Source: Bradyrhizobium sp. U87765 SZCCT0048
Lineage (GTDB): Bacteria; Pseudomonadota; Alphaproteobacteria; Rhizobiales; Xanthobacteraceae
Reading direction: 5' to 3'
Length of the DNA: 64,000 bases
Assembly (NCBI RefSeq): GCF_018131225.1
Contig: NZ_JAFCMM010000001.1
Span: forward strand, 992,001 to 1,056,000
Shown here in pieces: positions 1-9,348 of this stretch. Position numbers and translations under genes: made by a program. The stretch's first letter is position 1, and each line of letters starts with the position of its first letter. A model generated the notes under the pieces. It had not been told where the DNA came from. It saw only the letters and a program-made list of their open reading frames with translations, and did no database searches.

Positions 1-669
1 GACGAGCGCTTTCGCTCGAGCAGCACCACCGTCCGGCTCGCAACCGCAATCCCGCTCGGCCATGACAGCAACATCGCACGCCTGATGGCCTTCCTCGCCG
101 CCAACTGGCAGAGCCAGCGCCGCAAACAGCCGCTGTTCCTGACGAGCGGCACCGCCGAGGAGCTGTTCGCCGGCCTCAAGGACAAGCGCTTCGACCTCGC
201 CCTCGTCGACAGCGAGACGATCCCGGAAGACTTTGCTGCGAGGCCGCTGTTCACATCCCGCCTCGCGCTGGTCGGCGCCCGCGATCTGCTGGCCCGCCCG
301 ACGGCGACGATCGACCTCGTTCGCGACCACCCGCTCGCCCTGCCGAGCCGTCGCACCGGCCTCGGCCAGGCAGCTCATCGCCTGCTGGCGCAACTGCTCG
401 GGCCGGATGATATCGACGCCCTGACACTGGTCGAAATGGATTCCATTCCGGTCATTGCCAATCTCATGATCGACTTTGGCTTCCTGTCGATCCTGCCGGA
501 AAGCGCGCTGTCCGCGCTCGACACCGCCCTCGCCACCCGCCGCCTGGAGCCGGCCGTCGAACTCACGCTGTCATTGATCTGGAGTAGAACCGATGCGGCG
601 CACCGCGCGGCACGGCAGATCCTAAACATGCTGCGCGATTTCCAACCGGCGCCCCGCGCCGGACGATGA
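1..669 (+). CDS. LysR-family transcriptional regulator, 3' part
   Basis: The window opens inside this gene; 222 residues read in frame from base 1 to a TGA stop. They match the ligand-binding half of a LysR-type regulator: an early strand TVRLATAIPLGHD, a stretch ending KDKRFDLALVD typical of the first subdomain, then the hinge and second subdomain (ALVGARDLL onward). The N-terminal winged helix lies outside the window. The gene converges on a nitroreductase 45 bases away, so it does not form the usual divergent regulator/target pair with it. Target and inducer are unknown. The family call is confident; nothing more specific is supported. Confidence 0.85.
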   Translation, partial: DERFRSSSTTVRLATAIPLGHDSNIARLMAFLAANWQSQRRKQPLFLTSGTAEELFAGLKDKRFDLALVDSETIPEDFAARPLFTSRLALVGARDLLARPTATIDLVRDHPLALPSRRTGLGQAAHRLLAQLLGPDDIDALTLVEMDSIPVIANLMIDFGFLSILPESALSALDTALATRRLEPAVELTLSLIWSRTDAAHRAARQILNMLRDFQPAPRAGR

Positions 670-674
670 CATCG

Positions 675-695
675 TGCCGCGGCATCGATATCGAT
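675..695. other. two abutting palindromes between convergent genes
   Basis: TGCCGCGGCA (10 bp) shares its last base with ATCGATATCGAT (12 bp). Both are perfect palindromes in the 45-base gap between two convergent stop codons. No T-run follows. They may help terminate both genes, or be incidental. Confidence 0.35.
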
Positions 696-714
696 ACGAG
701 GGACTCGCCGACAG

Positions 715-1575
715 CTATCGCAGTTCGTGGCCGAGGGCGCGCAGCACCTCGACCAGTTTATCCCGCCCCTTGAGCGCGGCAATCGAGCCGAGACGATTGA
801 CGACCGCCTGGATCCAGCCCGTCGCCGGAAGGCTCTGGTCCTCCTGGAATCGGCGCAAGGTCGCATCGTAAACAGCAATCCCCTCTTTTTCGCCGTCCGC
901 GCTGTAGCGTTCGCGATGGACCACCACGCCCTGCCCCAGCCGCGGCTTGACCTGCGCAGGCGTTGCGGGATCCGGATAGCCGACGCACAGGCCGAACACA
1001 GGCGCGACATGCGCCGGCAGGCCGAGCTCGGCGGCAACCGCCTGCGGCCTGTTGCGGATCGCCCCGATATAGACCGCTCCAAGCCCCAGCGATTCGAGCG
1101 CGACGACAGCGTTCTGTGCCGCCAGCGCGGCATCGATGACCGCGACCAGAAACGTCTCGAGGTACGGCAAAGCCTCGCCGGCGCGACCGCTGTGCTGAAA
1201 CAGCCGTTCGGCGCGCGACAGATCCGCGAGCCAGACCAGAAACAGCGGCGCCTGCCGAATGTGAGCCTGAGCGCCGGCGAGATCGGCCAGTCGCGACTTG
1301 CGCTCGTCATCCTCGACCACGACGACACTCCAGGCCTGCAGGTTCGACGACGAGGCTGCTGATTGCGCGGCCGCAATCGCGATCTCTATCGTCCCCGGTG
1401 GCAGCGCCTTGGGCAGATAACTTCGCACGGACCTGTGGCCGATGAGGCCGGCAAGGACATCATTCCAGAGCCCCCGCGTATCGGGCACGTGAGGACCATA
1501 TCGCCGCTGCAGCGCCACGTCCGCCGCAGACCTGCTGCTCGTATCCGATTCCAGCGTGTCGTTCAGGACCCTCAT
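715..1575 (-). CDS. nitroreductase-family NAD(P)H oxidoreductase
   Basis: An FMN-dependent nitroreductase-fold enzyme of the NfsA-like type, 286 residues. FMN-binding features are RSVRSYLP near the N-terminus, an AQSAASSSNLQAWS segment, and the glycine-rich LGLGAVYIGAIRN loop; a C-terminal arm follows (GYPDPATPAQVKPRL). Such enzymes reduce nitroaromatics, quinones or flavins in the cytoplasm. I chose the ATG preceded by AGAGAGACAG; an in-frame GTG lies nine codons upstream without a better ribosome site. The gene is divergent from the Met-rich protein gene, and the 250-base gap between them holds two inverted repeats. The physiological substrate cannot be told from sequence. Confidence 0.85.
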   Translation of the reverse strand: MRVLNDTLESDTSSRSAADVALQRRYGPHVPDTRGLWNDVLAGLIGHRSVRSYLPKALPPGTIEIAIAAAQSAASSSNLQAWSVVVVEDDERKSRLADLAGAQAHIRQAPLFLVWLADLSRAERLFQHSGRAGEALPYLETFLVAVIDAALAAQNAVVALESLGLGAVYIGAIRNRPQAVAAELGLPAHVAPVFGLCVGYPDPATPAQVKPRLGQGVVVHRERYSADGEKEGIAVYDATLRRFQEDQSLPATGWIQAVVNRLGSIAALKGRDKLVEVLRALGHELR

Positions 1576-1650
1576 TGCTGTCTCTCTATCCGGCAGCGGC
1601 ACCGCATTGCATGCGTCCGTCGCAGTCTGAGCGCACTCCGATCGCCAATA

Positions 1651-1672
1651 TATTCGCGGAGCCTCCGCAATA
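1651..1672. promoter_or_regulatory. inverted repeat, possible operator
   Basis: GCGGAG-C-CTCCGC flanked by TATT and AATA arms (one unpaired base on the left). A third CTCCGC follows at 1683-1688. It lies 70-80 bases upstream of the nitroreductase start on one side and about 150 bases before the Met-rich gene on the other, so it could serve either. Confidence 0.4.
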
Positions 1673-1710
1673 ATATCGGGACCTCCGCTGTATTGGCGGC
1701 TCTGGCGACT

Positions 1711-1732
1711 TGTTGGAGGAAAATCTCCAACA
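1711..1732. promoter_or_regulatory. inverted repeat upstream of Met-rich gene
   Basis: TGTTGGAG-GAAAAT-CTCCAACA is a perfect 8-bp inverted repeat with a 6-base centre, about 90 bases before the Met-rich start. It could be an operator or an RNA hairpin in the leader. No regulator gene adjoins it except the XRE-cupin gene further along. Confidence 0.4.
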
Positions 1733-1822
1733 CATTCATTCTCGAATTGAGATCAGATTCAGAAGACCATACCCCTGACGACGACGGACGGAGTGATTTC
1801 GTCCCCGCGCATGGAGATCCCG

Positions 1823-2128
1823 ATGAATCCCGCAATGCAGACCATGATGCCGATGATGGGCGGCATGTCCCCGATGATGAATGGCATGATGCCGATGATG
1901 GGAGGCATGCCGGGCATGACCGCCATGGCAATGCCGATGATGATGTGCAAAGTCACCTGCACGATGACCGCCAACGGCATGACCTGCGACATGGCGCCGA
2001 TGGATCCGGCCATGAAGGACATGTTCATGCAGTGCTGCCAGAACATGATGAGCATGATGGGCACCGGCATGCCGATGATGATGAACTGCGGCGGCATGAT
2101 GATGATGTGCATGATGCCGATGAAATGA
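1823..2128 (+). CDS. small methionine/cysteine-rich protein
   Basis: I do not recognise a named family. From the ATG with GGAG six bases upstream the product is 101 residues, of which I count 42 Met and 7 Cys. Met occurs in runs of two to four, mixed with Gly, Pro, Asn and Thr. The Cys occur as single residues in the middle (KVTCTMTANGMTCDM), a CC pair, and near the C-terminus. There is no classical signal peptide and no long hydrophobic segment without Met. Met/Cys clusters of this kind are known to bind Cu(I)-type soft metals in copper-handling proteins, so a metal-buffering role is plausible, but this is inference. An in-frame ATG at 1811 and another start at 1793 exist without a ribosome site. 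It converges with an XRE-cupin regulator across a strong hairpin. Confidence 0.7.
   Translation: MNPAMQTMMPMMGGMSPMMNGMMPMMGGMPGMTAMAMPMMMCKVTCTMTANGMTCDMAPMDPAMKDMFMQCCQNMMSMMGTGMPMMMNCGGMMMMCMMPMK
1844..1909 (+). repeat. internal direct repeat in Met-rich gene
   Basis: Two 24-base units at 1844-1867 and 1886-1909 differ at one base and each encode MMPMMGGM; the period is 42 bases (14 codons). This suggests the protein grew by in-frame duplication of a Met-rich unit. Confidence 0.75.
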
Positions 2129-2148
2129 GCGCCTTCCCGGCGTGAACT

Positions 2149-2179
2149 GACCGAAGGCCGGCGAACCTCCGGCTTTCGG
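2149..2179. terminator. bidirectional terminator-like hairpin
   Basis: A 12-base stem (ACCGAAGGCCGG pairing with CCGGCTTTCGGT, one G-U pair) and a 7-base loop sit between the convergent Met-rich and XRE-cupin genes. GTTTCC follows on the plus strand. Confidence 0.65.
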
Positions 2180-2189
2180 TGTTTCCGCA

Positions 2190-2843
2190 TCAACCGACGG
2201 TCTCGACATAGGTCATGACCAGATAGAGGATCGCCTCTTCCGCCCCGAGATTGCGGTAAGTGTGCGGAACGTCCGCGTCGAAAAGAATAGCATCCCCTTC
2301 GTTCAGGACCTGGGGACGTCCGGCCGCCGACGAGATTTCAACAGCCCCCCTGGCAACAACGACATTCTCGCGGGTTCCCACCGCATGGGCGTCGGCTTCC
2401 TCGCGATGCAACGGCGCCAGCCGAAGCTCGTAGAATTCAACCTTGCGCTCGCTGTCGAATGGAAACAGTGCACGGGAGGTGAACCGGCCCTGGTTCGACG
2501 ACAGCAGCTTGGCGTCCGCCCGCCGAAACACCTGCGTTCCGCGATCATCCTCCACCGCGATCAGGCTGGCGAACGGCACCCCCAACGCGGTCGCCACCTT
2601 CCACAGAAGCCCGATGGTCGGAACGCTCTTGCCCGCCTCGATCTGTCCGAGCATGGCGCGGCTCACGCCCGAGTGCTTGGCAAGACGCTCCAGCGAATAT
2701 CCCTGCCGGACGCGCAGCCGGCGCAGGTTGCGCCCGACGATCAACGGCAGATCGATCACGGGATCGAAAGGCTGCGAGCGGTCATCGTCCACCGCGCGCG
2801 GCGCCGCACGCGCGACGTCTTGCCCAACGTCTGTCTCACTCAC
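2190..2843 (-). CDS. XRE-family regulator with C-terminal cupin domain
   Basis: 217 residues. A Cro/C1-type helix-turn-helix spans about residues 37-92 (VGRNLRRLRVRQGYSLERLAK, then SGVSRAMLGQIEAGKSVPT). A single cupin domain spans about 125-213, with GDAILFDADVPHTYRN as its second motif. This architecture is a common small-molecule-responsive repressor type; the ligand is unknown. The start is a GTG that overlaps the stop of a 26-codon hydrophobic reading frame, suggesting possible translational coupling. No in-frame Met precedes the helix-turn-helix, so the GTG is the best start. Confidence 0.85.
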   Translation of the reverse strand: MSETDVGQDVARAAPRAVDDDRSQPFDPVIDLPLIVGRNLRRLRVRQGYSLERLAKHSGVSRAMLGQIEAGKSVPTIGLLWKVATALGVPFASLIAVEDDRGTQVFRRADAKLLSSNQGRFTSRALFPFDSERKVEFYELRLAPLHREEADAHAVGTRENVVVARGAVEISSAAGRPQVLNEGDAILFDADVPHTYRNLGAEEAILYLVMTYVETVG

Positions 2844-2920
2844 GGGATCGTCGGCAGTTGCGGTACGAACACGTACGCGGGCCAGACCCAGAAGTAGCTG
2901 ACGACAAATCCAAAGGACAT
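2840..2920 (-). CDS. possible 26-residue hydrophobic leader peptide
   Basis: ATG to TGA encodes 26 residues rich in Phe, Val, Trp and Tyr (for example FGFVVSYFWVWPAYVFV), long enough for one membrane span. Its TGA overlaps the GTG start of the XRE-cupin gene. No convincing ribosome site precedes its ATG and composition alone could arise by chance. It is listed because the overlap would let its translation feed the regulator. Confidence 0.25.
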   Translation of the reverse strand: MSFGFVVSYFWVWPAYVFVPQLPTIP

Positions 2921-3466
2921 TGGCGCGGCGGCCGTGACGCCTTGCGGCGCACGCTCGCCCGCCCGTCGGGCCCGATACAACTGCAAATCGAATACTTCCG
3001 CCGTTCGACCGGTCACAGCCGCCCTCTTACCTGACAGCGCATTTCACCGGAATGCGCCCCTGAGATGCTGGCGCAACAGCGCCCGCCGATCAATGTGCCG
3101 GACAACAAAACGACGCGAGCGACATTCTCGCGCCGTTTTTCAGGATGTTATTTCCGAAATCGTCCCCGCAACAGTCGAAAGCCACGCACAACCTCGTCGT
3201 TTTGCACGCAGCATCCGCGGCGGATTTCCGTCGTCGACGGCGCACCAGCGCCGCCACATTGGACAACAGATGGAAGTACAAAATCTCACGCGACTCTCAG
3301 CCATCGATCACAATCGTCCATATCGGCTGTGAACTTTAAAATGGACAGAAGATCTCCCGCGCCTAACTTTGAAGGTCCACCGCGATGCGCGGGATCGTCC
3401 GGTCGACTTCAGCATCGACGTCCCGCCGACATCGCCTCCAAGCATCACCAGACCGAAGAGAGGCTC
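2921..3466. other. long intergenic region upstream of groES
   Basis: About 545 bases without a convincing gene. It holds two inverted repeats: GCGCATT-7-AATGCGC (3037-3057) and GTCCAT-19-ATGGAC (3316-3346). I looked for a CIRCE element (TTAGCACTC-N9-GAGTGCTAA) and for a clear sigma-32 type -35/-10 pair before groES and found neither. Heat-shock control of this groESL pair is therefore not shown by the sequence. Confidence 0.5.
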
Positions 3467-3754
3467 ATGAGTTTCCGTCCCCTGCACGACCGCGTCGTGA
3501 TCCGTCGCATTGAAGAAAGCTCAAAAACCAAGGGCGGGATCATCATTCCCGATACCGCGAAGGAAAAACCCCAGGAAGGCGAAATCGTCGCGGTCGGCTC
3601 CGGTGCGCGCGACGAAAACGGCAAGCTCGTGCCGCTCGACGTCAAGAAGGGCGATCGCGTTCTGTTCGGCAAGTGGTCCGGCGCGGAAGTGAAGATCAAC
3701 GGCGAGGATCTGCTGATCGCGAAGGAGGCCGATATCCTCGGCATCATCGGCTGA
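3467..3754 (+). CDS. groES: co-chaperonin GroES
   Basis: 95 residues, normal GroES length. It starts [17 protein letters not shown], carries the mobile loop [17 protein letters not shown] that docks on GroEL, and the roof/core segment [17 protein letters not shown] ends the protein. GAAGAGAGG lies just upstream of the ATG and fixes the start; the open frame runs further upstream without support. It caps the GroEL cavity during ATP-driven folding in the cytoplasm. groEL follows 93 bases later with its own AGGAGA ribosome site, so the two form one operon. Confidence 0.97.
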   Translation: MSFRPLHDRVVIRRIEESSKTKGGIIIPDTAKEKPQEGEIVAVGSGARDENGKLVPLDVKKGDRVLFGKWSGAEVKINGEDLLIAKEADILGIIG

Positions 3755-5473
<1,719 letters not shown>

Positions 5474-5497
5474 CGCGCAACGTCGGCGCAAGCCCGC

Positions 5498-5532
5498 GCC
5501 GGACAGACATCTGCCATGGCATTCTGTCCGGC
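5498..5532 (+). terminator. hairpin after groEL
   Basis: GCCGGACAG and CTGTCCGGC form a perfect 9-bp stem around a 17-base loop that itself contains the palindrome TGCCATGGCA. It lies 25 bases after the groEL stop and about 50 bases before the MetQ-like gene. No T-run follows, so it could terminate with help or reduce readthrough. Confidence 0.5.
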
Positions 5533-5583
5533 TCGCCTCGCAGCCATCCAGGGAAAGTGCCCTTCCTTCCATCGAACACGAGA

Positions 5584-6399
5584 ATGACAGCAATGACGAC
5601 ACCATCGACCCGGCGCGCCGTTCTCAAGATCGGCGCTGGCTTCGCCATTGCCGGCGCCGCGGCAGGCCGCGCATCTGCCCAGGACAGGCCGCTGCGCATC
5701 GCGCTGGCGACCAGCATTTCGAACCAGGCCGCCGAAATCGCCGCCAAGGAAGCCAAGGCGCAAGGACTGGCGGTCGACCTGATCGAGTTCAACGACTGGA
5801 ATACCCCGAACCGGGCCGTGGCCGATCGCGAGGCGGACGCCAACCTGTTCCAGCACGTGCCGTTTCTCGAATTCACCAACGCCCAGACCGGCTTCGGCCT
5901 CGTCCCGGTCGCCATCGCCTTCAGCACGCCATTTGCATTGTACTCGAAAAAGGTTGCCGCTCTGGATGCCCTTCCAGACAACGCACGGATCGCGCTATCG
6001 AGCGATCCCGTCAACACCGGCCGCGGCCTGCTTCTGCTGCAGCGCGCCAGGTTGATCGAGTTGAAGGCCGGCGCCGACCATCGCGCCAGGATCGAAGACG
6101 TCGCAGCTTATCGCAAGCCCGTGCGCATCGTGCAGCTCGACGGTCCGCAGATCGCGCGCTCGCTCGACGATGTCGACGCCGCCGCGACCTACCCGACTTT
6201 CGCCAAGCTCGCCGGTCTCGATCCAGCCGCTGGACTGATCTTCGAGAACGATTCGATTTACGCCTTCCGCTTCGTGACACGCCCCGATAGCGTGACCGAT
6301 CCGCGCCTGCTCCGTTTCATTGCGATCTACAGGAACTCCGATGCCGTGAAGGCCAGGTTGCGTGAGCTGTACGGCTCCCTGGTGTCGTTTCCGGCCTGA
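5584..6399 (+). CDS. MetQ/NlpA-family substrate-binding protein
   Basis: 271 residues. The NlpA/MetQ fold is recognisable from IALATSISNQAAEIAAKEAKAQG, the VDLIEFNDWNTPN strand, DANLFQHVPFLE, and TFAKLAGLDPAAGL. The family binds methionine or related compounds in the periplasm for a MetNI importer. Two features are unusual: there is no lipobox Cys (the signal region ends ASAQ), and the signal starts STRRAVLK, a Tat-like twin arginine, so it is probably a soluble periplasmic protein. No metN or metI lies nearby. The ATG at 5593 is an alternative start. The ligand is unproven. Confidence 0.85.
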   Translation: MTAMTTPSTRRAVLKIGAGFAIAGAAAGRASAQDRPLRIALATSISNQAAEIAAKEAKAQGLAVDLIEFNDWNTPNRAVADREADANLFQHVPFLEFTNAQTGFGLVPVAIAFSTPFALYSKKVAALDALPDNARIALSSDPVNTGRGLLLLQRARLIELKAGADHRARIEDVAAYRKPVRIVQLDGPQIARSLDDVDAAATYPTFAKLAGLDPAAGLIFENDSIYAFRFVTRPDSVTDPRLLRFIAIYRNSDAVKARLRELYGSLVSFPA

Positions 6400-6613
6400 C
6401 CCCGAAAAGGGGCTGGCAGCCGCGACCGCCCTGTCCTCGCAAGCAGCGGTCACGGCCGTCGGCGGCTTGCCTGACAAACCTCGGCCTGGATCGCAAGATC
6501 CGATGGCCTCAAAGAAGCGAGCCGCGCCAGACGACGCAGCCGACGATCTCGATCTCGTCGGCGCGATCACACAGACAGGACCGTCCTGGAGGATCGCACC
6601 ATTCTCGATCCGT

Positions 6614-7756
6614 CTATGGCTCCATCAGCAGAACGGGCTTGATCGTCATACCGCTCTTCATATCGGCCACTGCCTCGTTGATCCGGCTCAGAGGATAGTG
6701 ACGGATCAGGCGGTCGATGGGAAAACGGCCTCCGCGATACAGGGCGATCAGCTCGGGAATGAACTGCTTCGGCACGCTGTCGCCCTGCAGGATGCCGCGA
6801 ATGGTTCGGCCGAACAGAATGTGGGTCATGTCGAAGGCGACCTCGATGCCGAGCTTCGCACCGCCGATCAGGCCGCACACGCCGCGGACCTGCAGCATGT
6901 CGACCGCGGCCCGGAAGATGGCTGGATTGGCGGTCGTCTCCAGCGTATAGCGCACGCCGCCGTCAACAAGGCCGCGCACCCGCGCGACCAGATCGCCGTC
7001 GCGAGGATCGAGCGTGTGGGTGGCGCCGACCTCCCGCGCCAGAGCCAGACGCTCGCGATTGATATCAACAGCGACGATCACCGCGCATCCGGCGACGGCC
7101 GCCGCCATGATCGCCGCCAGGCCGACCGCACCGGCCCCGGTCACCGCGATCGACGAGCCCGGCTCCGGCCGCAAGGTGTTCAGCACCGCGCCTGCGCCGG
7201 TCTGAAGCCCGCAGCCCAGCGGCGCCAAGATATCCAGCGGCAGATCGCGGTCGACCACCACCGCATTGGCCTCGGTCGCGATGGCTTGGCTCGCGAACGA
7301 GGACTGGTGAAAGAACGCGCCGCTGATCGGCTCGCAGGCGAACCCGCCCGCCGGGAGCGACGACGGCTGACGAATGGGCGACGGCACGTCCCAGTTGCTG
7401 CCGGAGTAGCGCCGCCCGGAAAAATTCATCTCCATGTGATGCCAGCAATAGGACGCCTGGCCGGCGGCACAACTCGGACAGGCGCCGCATGCGGCGAACG
7501 ACAGCAGGACGTGGTCACCGGGTCGGATCGTCGTCACAGCAGGGCCGACCGCTTCGACGACCCCCGCCCCTTCGTGGCCCAGCACTGCCGGCAGCGGCAT
7601 GGGATAAGCCTGGTTGCTGATCATTAGGTCGGTGTGGCAGATGCCGGAAGCGACCATTCTGACCCGGATCTCGTCGTTGACCGGATCGTCGAGCTCCAGC
7701 GCTTCGATCAGGAAGGGACCGCCCTTGTCGCGGACGACCGCAGCATTGATTTGCAT
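6614..7756 (-). CDS. zinc-dependent alcohol dehydrogenase, aryl-alcohol type
   Basis: 380 residues, medium-chain alcohol dehydrogenase. Catalytic zinc ligands are Cys40, His61 and Cys182; structural zinc ligands are Cys90, Cys93, Cys96 and Cys104. The NAD(P) Rossmann motif is VTGAGAVGL around residues 205-213. The pattern is close to benzyl-alcohol (XylB-like) and class III enzymes that oxidise a primary alcohol to the aldehyde. It is the last gene of a run that begins with a Liv-type importer, and an aldehyde dehydrogenase precedes it by 64 bases. The pair would convert an imported aromatic or allylic alcohol to its acid; the exact substrate is inference. Confidence 0.9.
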   Translation of the reverse strand: MQINAAVVRDKGGPFLIEALELDDPVNDEIRVRMVASGICHTDLMISNQAYPMPLPAVLGHEGAGVVEAVGPAVTTIRPGDHVLLSFAACGACPSCAAGQASYCWHHMEMNFSGRRYSGSNWDVPSPIRQPSSLPAGGFACEPISGAFFHQSSFASQAIATEANAVVVDRDLPLDILAPLGCGLQTGAGAVLNTLRPEPGSSIAVTGAGAVGLAAIMAAAVAGCAVIVAVDINRERLALAREVGATHTLDPRDGDLVARVRGLVDGGVRYTLETTANPAIFRAAVDMLQVRGVCGLIGGAKLGIEVAFDMTHILFGRTIRGILQGDSVPKQFIPELIALYRGGRFPIDRLIRHYPLSRINEAVADMKSGMTIKPVLLMEP

Positions 7757-7820
7757 GGGATGTTGTTCTCGTCACAGATGAGCGGCGAGCCAACTGACAC
7801 GCTGGCTCGCCATGACTTGG

Positions 7821-9299
7821 TCAGAACGGATAGGCCGGCACGGTGTCGCTCACCGTGACCCATTGCCATTGGCTGTACTCGTCCATGACCGATGGGCCAC
7901 CCGACCGTGCGCCGTTGCCCGACGCTCCCATGCCGCCGATCGGACCGAAGACCTCATGATTGACGGTCTGATCGTTGATGTGAACGATGCCGGTTTTCAA
8001 CTGGGCTGCCACCCGCATCGCGCGCGCCTGATCGGCCGTGAACACCGAGGCGACGAGGCCGTAGGCGCTGCCGTTGGCCAGCGCGATGGCCTCCTGTTCG
8101 GTCCGGAAAGTTACGATCGGAGCGATCGGTGCGAAGATCTCGTCCTTGTAGACGGGCATCTCCGCCACGACACCGGCGACAACCGTCGGCTGAAAATAGA
8201 GACCATCACATCGCCCGCCCGCGACAACCTGTGCCCCGGCCGCGACGCTGGCATTGAGCAGATCCACGGCACGCGCCGCCTGCCGCATGTTGATCATCGG
8301 CCCGAGATGAACCTGCGTCGTGTTGGGATCGCCGGCATGAAGATTGCGCGCCCGCGCGGCGAGCTTTTCAACATAGGCCGCGGCCACGGATTCCTGCACC
8401 AGATGGCGGCCGATGGTGAAGCAGATCTGCCCCTGGTGAAAGAAGGAGCCGAATGCCGTCGCCGAGGTGACCGCGTCGAGATCGGAATCCTCGAACACGA
8501 TGGCGGCGTTATTGCCGCCAAGCTCGAGCGCAACCTTCTTCAGCGTCTTGCCGGCATTCTCGGCGACCTTGCGGCCAGCGGCAGTGGATCCGGTGAAGGA
8601 GATCATGTCGACATCGGGATCGTGCGTCAGGGCTTCTCCGGCCTCCGGGCCTCCGGGCACGACACAGAAAACACCTGCAGGCAGCCCGGCCATCTCGAAC
8701 AGCCTGGCCAGGGCATAACCGCCGCAGACGGGGGTCTGGATGTCGGGCTTCAGCACCACCGCATTGCCCATGGCCAGCGCGGGCAACACGACGCGTGCCG
8801 CAAGGATAAACGGCGAATTCCAGGGCGTGATGACGCCGACAACCCCGAGCGGCACACGCCGCGCATAGCTGGCGCGCGCCAGCGAGCTCGACAGGATGTG
8901 CCCCACCGGCTGACCGGTGAGCGCCGCGATCTCGATCGCCTCGCGCGCGGAGGTCATGATCTCGAACGGCGCCTTGGGCGGGATGGAGCCTGTCTCGCGC
9001 ACGATCCAGCGCCCGATCTCCTCAGCATGGGCTTCGCACAGCGCCGCAAACCTGCGCAGGACATCGCCGCGCTCGGTCGGAAGGCGCGCGGCCCATGCCG
9101 GCTGCGCGGCCCTGGCCGCCTGCGCGGCCGCCGCGACATCAGCCGCGGTGCCCGCGACACCGTGAAACAGGGTCTCGCCGGACGCCTTGTCGGTGACGGG
9201 CACGCTGGCCCCGGCCGCCTCGCCAAACCTGCCGAGATAGATCGTGCCTGACATTGCCGGAGAGACGACAGTTCCCATCATGCTGGGCTCATGGGTCAT
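7821..9299 (-). CDS. aldehyde dehydrogenase, benzaldehyde/vanillin type
   Basis: 492 residues, NAD(P)-dependent aldehyde dehydrogenase. Features in order: VGVITPWNSPF near the cofactor site, FTGSTAAGRKV cofactor loop, catalytic Glu in LELGGNNAAIV, catalytic Cys in HQGQICFT, and EIFAPIAPI late in the protein. The start is the ATG preceded by GAGG; the open frame extends 29 codons further upstream into the LivM end without support. The family oxidises aromatic aldehydes to carboxylic acids in the cytoplasm. It pairs with the neighbouring alcohol dehydrogenase. Confidence 0.9.
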   Translation of the reverse strand: MTHEPSMMGTVVSPAMSGTIYLGRFGEAAGASVPVTDKASGETLFHGVAGTAADVAAAAQAARAAQPAWAARLPTERGDVLRRFAALCEAHAEEIGRWIVRETGSIPPKAPFEIMTSAREAIEIAALTGQPVGHILSSSLARASYARRVPLGVVGVITPWNSPFILAARVVLPALAMGNAVVLKPDIQTPVCGGYALARLFEMAGLPAGVFCVVPGGPEAGEALTHDPDVDMISFTGSTAAGRKVAENAGKTLKKVALELGGNNAAIVFEDSDLDAVTSATAFGSFFHQGQICFTIGRHLVQESVAAAYVEKLAARARNLHAGDPNTTQVHLGPMINMRQAARAVDLLNASVAAGAQVVAGGRCDGLYFQPTVVAGVVAEMPVYKDEIFAPIAPIVTFRTEQEAIALANGSAYGLVASVFTADQARAMRVAAQLKTGIVHINDQTVNHEVFGPIGGMGASGNGARSGGPSVMDEYSQWQWVTVSDTVPAYPF

Positions 9300-9348
9300 T
9301 GGTATCCTCACTGTTGATGGCTGGAGTCGTGGAGTGTCGCTGCGCGTG

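Noticed and set aside
1736..2209. Histidine-rich 157-residue frame on the minus strand
   Set aside because: It is the complement of the many ATG codons in the Met-rich gene (ATG reads CAT, His, in reverse), so the His runs are automatic and not evidence of a protein.
3300..3466. CIRCE or NifA/sigma-54 type control before groES
   Set aside because: No TTAGCACTC-N9-GAGTGCTAA, no TGGCAC-N5-TTGC pair and no clean TGT-N10-ACA were found.
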